Below, in pieces: positions 57,942-64,000 of a stretch of 64,000 nt of DNA; positions within the stretch are counted from its first letter, which is position 1; each line of letters begins with the position of its first letter. The DNA lies in assembly GCF_000512895.1 (NCBI RefSeq), contig NZ_CP007033.1, positions 2,033,001 to 2,097,000 on the forward strand. The letters run 5' to 3'. A model generated the notes under the pieces. It did no database searches. It was not told the DNA's origin and was given only the letters and a program-made list of their open reading frames with translations. The stretch is from Dehalobacter restrictus DSM 9455. GTDB taxonomy: Bacteria > Bacillota > Desulfitobacteriia > Desulfitobacteriales > Syntrophobotulaceae. The position numbers and the translations under genes are program-made.

Positions 57942-58916
57942 TTATTTTCTTATACTGTTGTATACAGCTAATGCATCGGTAATATTATACTGTTCCGAAT
58001 GCTGATCTCCTTTTGCACCAGCTGAAATCAGAATATATTCTTGTTTATCCACTTTGGCGAGACTCGCGAGACATAGACCGGCCTCATCGGTATACCCAGT
58101 TTTCCCTCCTAAAATTCCCCCACCGATAATGTTTTGATTGTTGAGTTCTTCAAACATGGTATTGTAAAAGGTTATCCCGCCAGGATGCTTATTGGTAGGT
58201 TGTGTGGAATGACGGGACGAAGTAAAAATCTCCCGGAAAGTATCATTTTGCAAAGCATAGCATAGAAGAATAGCCAGATCTTTGACTGTTGTGTAGTGGT
58301 TTTCATTGTGAAGTCCGATCGCATTTTCAAAATGGGTATTGTCCATACCAAGACCTGCCGCCTTTTGATTCATTATTTTTACAAAATTCTGCTCTGATCC
58401 CGCAACCTGATCAGCAAGTCCAATACTACACTCTGCGCCGCTCGGCAGCATTACTCCGTATAAAAGATCGATTGCCCTGACCTGCTCACCCGGTTCGAAA
58501 CCTGCCATTGATGCATCTGCTTCGTACAGCCCCTGAAACGTAGAATTGGTAAGTTTGATTTCTTCGTTCAGATCAGGTAAATTTTCTATCGTAACAATGG
58601 CTGTCATCATTTTAGTCAAAGAAGCAGGATAGATTTTTCTTTCGCTGTTTTTTTGCATCATGATGGTATGATCTTTAAACCGGATCAAAATCGCATTAGG
58701 ACTGTTCAGCTTGTCGAAAGATATAGAAGCAGAAGAATCGGGGGTTATCTTTAAAGAAGAATATGACGAGGTTTTATCGTCATATTCTTTCTCAAATATT
58801 TGGTGGTTTCCTGGAGTAATGATTGATTTGTAAGCCAAAGCGGCAATGACAATTATTAATGGAAATGTTACAAATATACGTATTCCTGACTTTTTCTTTT
58901 TTACTTTTCGTGCCAT
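57942..58916 (-). CDS. D-alanyl-D-alanine carboxypeptidase (S11 family, VanY-like role)
   Basis: 324 aa. One N-terminal membrane helix (FVTFPLIIVIAALAYKSI) is followed by a penicillin-binding S11 domain. SxxK is SLTK (about residue 99), the second motif is SGAE (SGN in the classical enzymes), and KTG lies in GGKTGYTDEAG. It removes the terminal D-Ala of cell-wall peptides outside the membrane. Next to VanRS-like genes it may fill the role of VanY in glycopeptide tolerance. A hairpin in the leader includes its ribosome site. The missing S11 C-terminal beta domain makes it shorter than DacA. Confidence 0.85.
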   Translation of the reverse strand: MARKVKKKKSGIRIFVTFPLIIVIAALAYKSIITPGNHQIFEKEYDDKTSSYSSLKITPDSSASISFDKLNSPNAILIRFKDHTIMMQKNSERKIYPASLTKMMTAIVTIENLPDLNEEIKLTNSTFQGLYEADASMAGFEPGEQVRAIDLLYGVMLPSGAECSIGLADQVAGSEQNFVKIMNQKAAGLGMDNTHFENAIGLHNENHYTTVKDLAILLCYALQNDTFREIFTSSRHSTQPTNKHPGGITFYNTMFEELNNQNIIGGGILGGKTGYTDEAGLCLASLAKVDKQEYILISAGAKGDQHSEQYNITDALAVYNSIRK

Positions 58917-58921
58917 ACCCT

Positions 58922-58978
58922 AAAACAGCTCCTTATTCTGTGCTGATATTATTCAACCACAGAACAAGGAGCTGTTTT
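58922..58978 (-). promoter_or_regulatory. leader hairpin covering the carboxypeptidase ribosome site
   Basis: AAAACAGCTCCTT-x-TTCTGTG pairs with CACAGAA-x-AAGGAGCTGTTTT (20 pairs, one mismatch). On the minus strand the 3' arm contains AAGGAG, the ribosome-binding sequence of the carboxypeptidase. Only six bases separate the stem from the ATG. It may sequester translation or, with its four T, act as a terminator for read-through transcripts. Confidence 0.6.
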
Positions 58979-58996
58979 GGAATTCCAGCTTATGAA

Positions 58997-59014
58997 TTTC
59001 TTAAGATTTTCTTA
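58997..59014. promoter_or_regulatory. candidate VanR-type binding site
   Basis: TTTCTTA occurs twice with 11-base periodicity (58997 and 59008), as expected for tandem binding of an OmpR-family response regulator. TTCTTAAGATT is repeated, on the other strand, upstream of the regulator gene (61236-61246). Binding by the VanR-like protein is inferred. Confidence 0.35.
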
Positions 59015-59283
59015 TAACGGTATCTGGAGTTAGAGTAACGGATATTGATGATTTACTGATGAATACGCTTGGAGCGTTAATCGGATGGGTAATTTTTAGG
59101 CTGCTGAAAGAACATTTATTAAAATTACAGGACAAGGTTGCTGTCCAAAGTACCAATATCGAAAAAACCCCCTTACTCCTTCGAGAAGAGGCCTGTTTTT
59201 CTATGGCTTGCGCATTCGCCGGTATGTTCTTTGTGTATAACCCATTTTTAATTTACCCATTTTTAAGATCTTTATTAAATTAA
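59005..59283 (+). pseudogene. vanZ: VanZ-family protein, 5'-truncated
   Basis: The plus frame from 59005 reads DFLITVSGVRVTDIDDLLMNTLGALIGWVIFRLL and continues to a membrane segment before the stop. DIDDLxxNTLGxxIGY is the VanZ signature near the C-terminal end of the full protein (about 150 aa). The N-terminal membrane helices are absent: an in-frame stop lies at 59002 and no start with a ribosome site precedes it. An internal ATG at 59059 could make 74 aa, but this is probably a decayed gene. VanZ contributes to teicoplanin tolerance. Confidence 0.7.
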
Positions 59284-59304
59284 CAAAAAGACAAGCTATC
59301 TGAC

Positions 59305-60471
59305 TTATGCAGATAACTTGTCCTTTTCTTGCTTTTGTGGAAGCACGACAGTAAAGACTGTCTTTTCTGTATTACTTTGCACGAAAATATTGCCTCCATG
59401 CGCGTTTACGATTTCTTTGGCAATAGCCAATCCAAGCCCGGCGCCGCCTGTATTGGCAGAACGGGATGTGTCCAGCCGAAAAAATTTCTCAAATATCGTT
59501 TCCAGTTTTTCTCGTGGGATAGGATTACCTTGATTCGTAAAAGTAATAACAATATTTTTGTCCTGCTGTTTGGCAGAAATGTCAATGACGCTGTTTTCAT
59601 AGCTATAGGCTAGCGCATTTTTCAGAATGTTATTAAACACCCGGGCCAGTTTGTCTGCATCTCCCCACAGGGTAAGTCCATCGGGCACATTGACGGACAC
59701 CTGCTTTCCTTTTGGAGTCAACATTGGATAGAATTCATCCGCCATCTGCTGGAGCATGAACTGTAAATTGATTTTTTCTTTATTCAAAACAATCGTTTGA
59801 AGATTAAATCTTGTAATCTCAAAAAACTCATCGATAAGCTGCTCTAAACGATAAGCTTTTTCCAAGGTAATACCGACATATTTTGCCTTCTGCTCAGGAG
59901 GCATATCAGGAGCTTCATCCAGAAGACTTAAGTATCCTATAACGGAGGTCAGAGGTGTCTTGATATCATGAGCCAAGTAAACTACCAAATCATTTTTGCG
60001 CTGCTCGGCCTCAAGCGCGGCTTTCTTTTGTTTTCCCAAGTTGTTTTTCATCTGATTAAGCTTATTTTCCATAAAATCCAATTCCGGTGCCAAGATAATT
60101 TCAGCATTATATTCCTCAGCAAGTTTATCCATTCCGGCGCTGATTTCATCAAAATATTTTGTGAACCATGAAACAAAAAATCCAAAAAGGGTAACTAAAA
60201 AAATCAGGCTTACAACAAAAAGAATCATATCCATATTGTTGCGAATCACCAACTGATAGATCGTCAATGCGTCCGAATAATTAAAATGAAAAGCATTGAC
60301 TAAAAATTGAACGATAAGATCTCCGAACTGTCCACGCAGGATTTCGCGCAATAGATAAACAGTCACAGCGGCGGTAACTGTGATCAGACTGATTTGCAAA
60401 AATACTTTCCTTTTTAATTTGGAATAATCATTCTTTCTTTTAGCTCCCTTACTCTTCAATTTTATAGCCAA
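59305..60471 (-). CDS. vanS: VanS-like sensor histidine kinase
   Basis: The start is TTG at 60471 (LAIKLKSKGAKRKNDYSK). This copies the known VanS start, which also lies inside the end of vanR. 388 aa. Two membrane helices flank a short outer loop. Then come a HAMP-like linker, the H-box VVYLAHDIKTPLTSVIGYLSLLDEAPDMP (His of LAHD), the N-box FNNILKNALAYS and the G2 box GGAGLGLAIAKEI. The similarity to VanS is very strong, including LLDEAPDMPPEQKAKYVGITLEKAYRLEQ. It would sense glycopeptides and phosphorylate the VanR-like protein. Confidence 0.92.
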   Translation of the reverse strand: MAIKLKSKGAKRKNDYSKLKRKVFLQISLITVTAAVTVYLLREILRGQFGDLIVQFLVNAFHFNYSDALTIYQLVIRNNMDMILFVVSLIFLVTLFGFFVSWFTKYFDEISAGMDKLAEEYNAEIILAPELDFMENKLNQMKNNLGKQKKAALEAEQRKNDLVVYLAHDIKTPLTSVIGYLSLLDEAPDMPPEQKAKYVGITLEKAYRLEQLIDEFFEITRFNLQTIVLNKEKINLQFMLQQMADEFYPMLTPKGKQVSVNVPDGLTLWGDADKLARVFNNILKNALAYSYENSVIDISAKQQDKNIVITFTNQGNPIPREKLETIFEKFFRLDTSRSANTGGAGLGLAIAKEIVNAHGGNIFVQSNTEKTVFTVVLPQKQEKDKLSA

Positions 60472-61156
60472 CCCCCCATACCGTCTTGACATATTTAGGA
60501 TGCTCCGCGCTATCTTGCATTTTTTCCCTTAAATGCCGGATATGAACCATTACCGTATTATTGCTGTTGCTGAAATACTTGTCTCCCCATACCTCTTGGA
60601 ACAATTCCTCCGAACTTACCACCCGTCCACGGTTGGAACAAAGGACCCAAAGAATGGAGAATTCCGTAGGAGTGAGAGAAAGCCTTTTTTCATTCAGGGT
60701 ACATTCATGGGTGTCCATGTCCAATACCAAGCCGGAAAAGGCAATCAAGCGTTCTTCCTGATTTCGCTCTGAAGAATTATATTTGGTAAATCTCCGGAGC
60801 TGCGCCTTGACACGGGCAATAAGCTCCAAGGGACGAAACGGCTTGGTGATATAGTCGTCCGCGCCTAAGGTCAGTCCGGTGATCTTATCGATTTCTTCTT
60901 CTTTGGCTGTCAGCATGATAACCGGAAAATTATGCTTTTCCCGGATTTGCTGACAGATAGAAAAACCATCTACATCAGGAAGCATGACATCCAAAATGGC
61001 GAGATCCAATCGTTCACTTTCAATGCAGTTAAGGGCATCCTTGCCGTCATAAAATTTTAAGACATTATAATTTTCGTTTTTCAGATAAACTTCTACCAAA
61101 TCGGCAATAGCCTGTTCATCATCAACTATTAAAATATTTGCGGCCAAAAGCGTCAT
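60449..61156 (-). CDS. vanR: VanR-like response regulator (OmpR family)
   Basis: 235 aa. The receiver domain has acidic residues in ILIVDDEQAIADLVE, the phospho-Asp in AILDVMLPDVDG (about residue 55) and Lys in ITKPFRPLELIARVKAQLRR. The C-terminal winged helix ends VKTVWGVGYKIEE. The blocks KITGLTLGADDYITKPFRP and FSNSNNTVMVHIRHLREKM are those of VanR. The gene end overlaps vanS by 23 bases. A -10 TATAAT lies at 61189-61194 on the minus strand. No vanHAX genes are in this window. Confidence 0.93.
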   Translation of the reverse strand: MTLLAANILIVDDEQAIADLVEVYLKNENYNVLKFYDGKDALNCIESERLDLAILDVMLPDVDGFSICQQIREKHNFPVIMLTAKEEEIDKITGLTLGADDYITKPFRPLELIARVKAQLRRFTKYNSSERNQEERLIAFSGLVLDMDTHECTLNEKRLSLTPTEFSILWVLCSNRGRVVSSEELFQEVWGDKYFSNSNNTVMVHIRHLREKMQDSAEHPKYVKTVWGVGYKIEE

Positions 61157-61462
61157 CTTCTTTCTTTTAAGTATATATCCCCATAATTATTATACCGCAA
61201 AGCAATAATCCATTTTATAGCTTCTTACTTATTATAATCTTAAGAATTTCTGAATATCGCAATACTGATAGTCTTTTACTTGTGGTCCAGAATCATCATC
61301 AGCGGAACTCCTATTTCCAGAGACAAAGTCCGTTCACTCTTGCCATGATAGGCCTCATCCTAAAAAAGATGTCCTACCCATCTGGTTTCCCCTTAGCTGA
61401 AGGTCATCTGCTTGCCGCTTAGCATCCGTTATAGATGAAATTTATTATCAGAGCAAACGCTA
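61157..61462. promoter_or_regulatory. divergent region vanR / padR operon
   Basis: No gene is seen. On the minus strand TATAAT (61189-61194) is the probable vanR -10, and TTCTTAAGATT (61236-61246) upstream of it matches the sequence near the carboxypeptidase gene. The plus-strand promoter and operator of padR follow at 61463. Confidence 0.45.
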
Positions 61463-61505
61463 TTGACAAAGCATCTACTATGTCTTACTATATAGCAGTA
61501 GTAAG
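61463..61505 (+). promoter_or_regulatory. padR operon promoter with overlapping operator
   Basis: -35 TTGACA (61463-61468), 17-base spacer, -10 TACTAT (61486-61491). Inverted repeat CTTACTA-N8-TAGTAAG (61484-61505) overlaps the -10. This is the expected layout for repression by the PadR protein of the first gene. Confidence 0.7.
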
Positions 61506-61547
61506 TAATACTTTATACTGGTCATACCGAATAGCAAGGGGGTGCTT

Positions 61548-61874
61548 GTGCTGGAAAACCTAACGGAAATGCTCAAAGGCGTGCTTGAGGGCTGCGTCCT
61601 TGAAATTATAAGCCGCAAAGAAACCTATGGCTACGAAATCACGCGGCGGCTGAACGCCCTCGGCTTTCCAGATGTTGTGGAGGGAACGGTGTACACTATC
61701 CTGATCCGGCTTGAAAAAAGCAAGCTGGTAGAGATCACCAAAAAGCCCTCCGACATGGGGCCGCCGCGAAAGTTTTTCGCGCTCAACGACGCGGGGCGTG
61801 AGGAGCTGCGGAGGTTCTGGGAAAAATGGGAATTTGTCGCGTCGAAAATCAACCAATTAAAGGAGGAGCAGTAA
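61548..61874 (+). CDS. PadR-family transcriptional regulator
   Basis: 108 aa from the GTG at 61548. AGGGGG lies about five bases upstream, and the GTG at 61542 falls within it. The winged-helix core reads VLEIISRKETYGYEITRRL, then GTVYTILIRLEKSKLVEI and GPPRKFFALNDAGREEL, the complete PadR signature. It is first in an operon with two DUF1048 genes and an ABC transporter, a common drug-efflux arrangement in Firmicutes. It probably represses the operon from the inverted repeat over its promoter. Confidence 0.92.
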   Translation: MLENLTEMLKGVLEGCVLEIISRKETYGYEITRRLNALGFPDVVEGTVYTILIRLEKSKLVEITKKPSDMGPPRKFFALNDAGREELRRFWEKWEFVASKINQLKEEQ

Positions 61875-61876
61875 CA

Positions 61877-62248
61877 ATGCTTGATTCTTTTAAAAAACTG
61901 ATAATAGGCGACATGGAAGAAAAACGGGCCTATAAACAAATGATGAAAAGGGTTGACGCCCTGCCGAAAGATTATCGGTTTGCATTTCGCAAAATTCAAC
62001 ATTATATGTATAGCGTTGGCCCCTCTGGTGGTGACATGACGATATTTACAGACTTGACGATGTTTACGGACTTAGTGGATTTATTCGAAGCAAGCGCGGC
62101 AGAGAGCAGACATATTCTTGATGTCATAGGCAATGACGTCGGCAAATTTTGTGATGAGTTTATGCGCGCGTCGGTTGCCAATACTGAAACACTGCGAGAA
62201 AGAATAAACAAAGAGGTCATGGAAAAATTTAACAAGGAGGGGCGATAA
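61877..62248 (+). CDS. DUF1048-family protein (first of tandem pair)
   Basis: 123 aa from the ATG at 61877, with AAAGGAGG upstream and two bases after the PadR stop. A longer frame back into padR has no ribosome site. DUF1048 helical protein: KRVDALPKDYRFAFRKIQHYM, then LVDLFEASAAESRHILDVIGNDVGKFCDEF. It is predicted cytosolic and helical. Family members accompany PadR and ABC genes. Their molecular role is not known. Confidence 0.85.
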   Translation: MLDSFKKLIIGDMEEKRAYKQMMKRVDALPKDYRFAFRKIQHYMYSVGPSGGDMTIFTDLTMFTDLVDLFEASAAESRHILDVIGNDVGKFCDEFMRASVANTETLRERINKEVMEKFNKEGR

Positions 62249-62250
62249 CG

Positions 62251-62604
62251 ATGCTGGAGCTTATCAAAAAGATGATCGGGGACAAAAAAGAGTATAGGGA
62301 GCAAATGGCAAGAGTAGAAGCGCTGCCTGAAGACTATCGGTTCGTATTTAAAAAAATCCAGGGATACATGTGGAATTTCGCGGGAGGAGACGGCTCTGAC
62401 ATGTTGAAAACTCAGTACGAATTGATAGAGTTGTTTGAAGCCAGCGCAGAGGACGGCAGGCACGTTCTCGACGTGACGGGCGAAGATGTTGTCGGGTTCT
62501 GTGACGAGCTTTTGCGCGACACGAAAGTGTGGACCGATAACTTCCGCCAAAAATTAAACCGTGACATTATGAACAAATTCGGAAGGGAGAAAGATTCTAA
62601 ATGA
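62251..62604 (+). CDS. DUF1048-family protein (second of tandem pair)
   Basis: 117 aa, paralogous to the preceding gene: ARVEALPEDYRFVFKKIQGYMW and LIELFEASAEDGRHVLDVTGEDVVGFCDEL. AAGGAGGGG lies ahead of the ATG. The stop overlaps the start of the ATPase gene (ATGA). The close paralogy suggests an internal duplication and perhaps a heterodimer. Confidence 0.87.
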   Translation: MLELIKKMIGDKKEYREQMARVEALPEDYRFVFKKIQGYMWNFAGGDGSDMLKTQYELIELFEASAEDGRHVLDVTGEDVVGFCDELLRDTKVWTDNFRQKLNRDIMNKFGREKDSK

Positions 62605-63365
62605 AAGACATCGCAATCCAAGTGAAAGGACTGCAAAAGTCTTACCATAAGCTTCATGTCCTCAAGGACGTGAATTTGGAGGTGGAAAAGGGCAGTATTT
62701 TCGCCCTGCTCGGCTCCAACGGCGCGGGCAAGACAACGATTGTCAAAATCCTCACCACGCTGCTCAAACAGGATAGCGGAACTGCCATCGTCAACGGCTT
62801 CGACGTTGCGGCAAAGCCCGACTATGTACGGCAATTGATCAGTCTGACCGGGCAGTTTGCCGCCGTGGACGAGATTTTGACCGGGCGGGAAAACCTTATT
62901 ATGATCGCCAAGCTCCGGCACCTCGACAACCCACGTCAGATTGCAGGTGATTTACTGAACCGCTTCGGTCTGACCGAGGCCGCCGACCGCAGGGTATCCA
63001 CTTATTCGGGCGGTATGCGCCGCAGGCTCGACATCGCCATGAGCCTGATCGGAAAACCGCAGCTTATTTTTCTCGACGAACCGACCACCGGGCTTGATCC
63101 CGAGGCGCGCATTGAGGTTTGGAAGATTGTCAAAGAACTTGCTAACAGCGGCACGACGGTATTCCTGACCACGCAACATCTGGATGAAGCTGAACAGCTT
63201 GCCGATCAAATTGCCATTCTGCATGAGGGCAGGATTATCGCGGGCGGCACACTCGCGGAGCTGAAAAAGCTGTTCCCGCCCGCCAAGGTGGAGTATGTGG
63301 AAAAACAGCTAACATTGGAGGAGATATTCCTGGCCATCATCGGCAAACGTCCACGGATGGACTAA
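62601..63365 (+). CDS. ABC transporter ATP-binding protein (DrrA-like)
   Basis: 254 aa. Walker A is GSNGAGKTTIVK (about residues 37-48). The signature is STYSGGMRRRLDIAMSL, Walker B is LIFLDEPTTGLD and the switch His lies in TTQHLDEAEQLADQ. This matches daunorubicin-resistance DrrA-type ATPases, though the C-terminal tail is shorter than usual. It overlaps the DUF1048 gene by four bases. It powers the permease encoded next. GC content is visibly higher than in the dehalogenase island, which hints at separate acquisition. Confidence 0.92.
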   Translation: MKDIAIQVKGLQKSYHKLHVLKDVNLEVEKGSIFALLGSNGAGKTTIVKILTTLLKQDSGTAIVNGFDVAAKPDYVRQLISLTGQFAAVDEILTGRENLIMIAKLRHLDNPRQIAGDLLNRFGLTEAADRRVSTYSGGMRRRLDIAMSLIGKPQLIFLDEPTTGLDPEARIEVWKIVKELANSGTTVFLTTQHLDEAEQLADQIAILHEGRIIAGGTLAELKKLFPPAKVEYVEKQLTLEEIFLAIIGKRPRMD

Positions 63366-63414
63366 TACCGCGGTGCCATGGATGGCAAAGAGCGGTAAAA
63401 AGGAGGAGAAATAA

Positions 63415-64000
63415 ATGGAAACAATCAGGAAACACTTTTTCAGCGATATGAGCGTTATGCTCAGACGTTCCATGCTTCATATTTTCCGCAGCATGGATAC
63501 CATTATCACGGTCACCGTCACTCCGGTCGCGATGATGCTGCTGTTCGTTTATGTGTTGGGCGGCGCGATTCAAACCGGCACGGATAACTATGTGAATTAC
63601 CTGCTACCCGGCATCCTGCTGATTGCGATTGCAAGCGGCATCGCCTATACGGCTTACCGTCTGTTTATGGATATGCAAAGAGGCATCTTTGAACGGTTCC
63701 ACTCCATGCCGATTGCGCGTTCGGCCGCACTGTGGGGGCATGTGTTGACCTCTCTGGTATCCAATGCGATTTCGGTTGTCGTCATCATTCTCGTAGCGCT
63801 AATAATGGGTTTCCGCTCGTCGGCAGGCGTATTGTCATGGCTTGCCGTGGCTGGTATACTCGCGCTGTTTACGCTGGCCTTGACCTGGATCGCGGCGATT
63901 GCCGGACTGTCCGCAAAATCGGTGGACGGTGCAGGCGCCTTTTCCTACCCGCTAATCTTCCTCCCATTTATCAGTTCGGCGTTTGTGCCCACCGAATCGA
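63415..64000 (+). CDS. ABC-2 type permease (DrrB-like), cut by window edge
   Basis: The ATG at 63415 has AAGGAGGAG upstream. At least 195 codons are open to the window end. The product begins METIRKHFFSDMSVMLRRS and shows four membrane helices (near VTPVAMMLLFVYVLGG, YLLPGILLIAIASGIAY, LVSNAISVVVIILVALIMG and WLAVAGILALFTLALTW), with coupling segment RGIFERFHSMPIAR. This is the ABC-2 efflux type. The C-terminus lies outside the window. It forms the transporter with the preceding ATPase. Confidence 0.88.
   Translation, partial: METIRKHFFSDMSVMLRRSMLHIFRSMDTIITVTVTPVAMMLLFVYVLGGAIQTGTDNYVNYLLPGILLIAIASGIAYTAYRLFMDMQRGIFERFHSMPIARSAALWGHVLTSLVSNAISVVVIILVALIMGFRSSAGVLSWLAVAGILALFTLALTWIAAIAGLSAKSVDGAGAFSYPLIFLPFISSAFVPTES

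Noticed and set aside
1-64000. CRISPR arrays, tRNA or rRNA genes
   Set aside because: No regularly spaced repeats, tRNA cloverleaf sequences or rRNA-like stretches were seen on either strand.

Overview
The window is a low-GC Firmicute chromosome segment, most like an organohalide-respiring Desulfitobacterium/Dehalobacter-type Peptococcaceae. The basis is the many Tat-exported reductive dehalogenases, CprK-type regulators, PceC- and PceT-like accessory proteins and a spore photoproduct lyase. Assignments are read from sequence and recalled family knowledge. No database search was run, and no dechlorination substrate can be named.

Layout. 1-1.4 kb: transposase tail, HxlR regulator, split-barrel flavoprotein. 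1.5-3.6 kb: corrinoid methyltransferase cassette (corrinoid protein, UroD-like methyltransferase, 47-aa microprotein). 4-8.8 kb: CRP/FNR gene and an rdhB-rdhA-rdhC-small-membrane-protein operon with its own regulator. 9-10.9 kb: a CprA-like rdhBA pair. 11.2-13.3 kb: a diverged methyltransferase cassette. 13.5-29 kb: three further CprA-like rdhBA pairs (two are recent duplicates, one with a frameshifted rdhB), an rdhABC operon, four CRP/FNR regulators (one more ends at 30.2 kb), an IS630 element, and a creatininase-family gene split by an IS5-type element. 30.4-35 kb and 42.7-47.2 kb: two paralogous pceABCT-like operons. They flank an ABC-2 transporter, CRP/FNR genes and an rdhBAC operon whose rdhA is frameshifted. 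47.5-50.1 kb: a textbook cprBA-plus-cprK-like group. 50.3-51.8 kb: a TetR remnant and an IS3 element. 51.8-56 kb: two tandem methyltransferase cassettes, then an rdhA scrap. 56.3-64 kb: the island gives way to a spore photoproduct lyase, a VanRS-like two-component system with a D,D-carboxypeptidase and truncated vanZ, and a GC-richer PadR/DUF1048/ABC transporter operon that runs off the window.

Working together. RdhA enzymes are Tat-exported corrinoid/Fe-S terminal reductases held by RdhB anchors. RdhC may pass electrons through a covalent flavin, RdhT assists precursor folding, and CRP/FNR proteins would sense halogenated compounds. Four UroD-like/corrinoid cassettes lie among the dehalogenases, suggesting a second corrinoid-dependent route acting on methyl or halomethyl groups.

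The least-described signals are: (1) a 40-47-aa microprotein downstream of every UroD-like gene; (2) a TGTGT-N6-NCACA box at a fixed distance from the -10 in five promoters across the island, one of them in front of a CRP/FNR gene with a CRP-like recognition helix; (3) a strong hairpin before four of five rdhC genes and a small membrane protein after four of five; (4) a creatininase-family gene carrying the same promoter module as rdhB genes.
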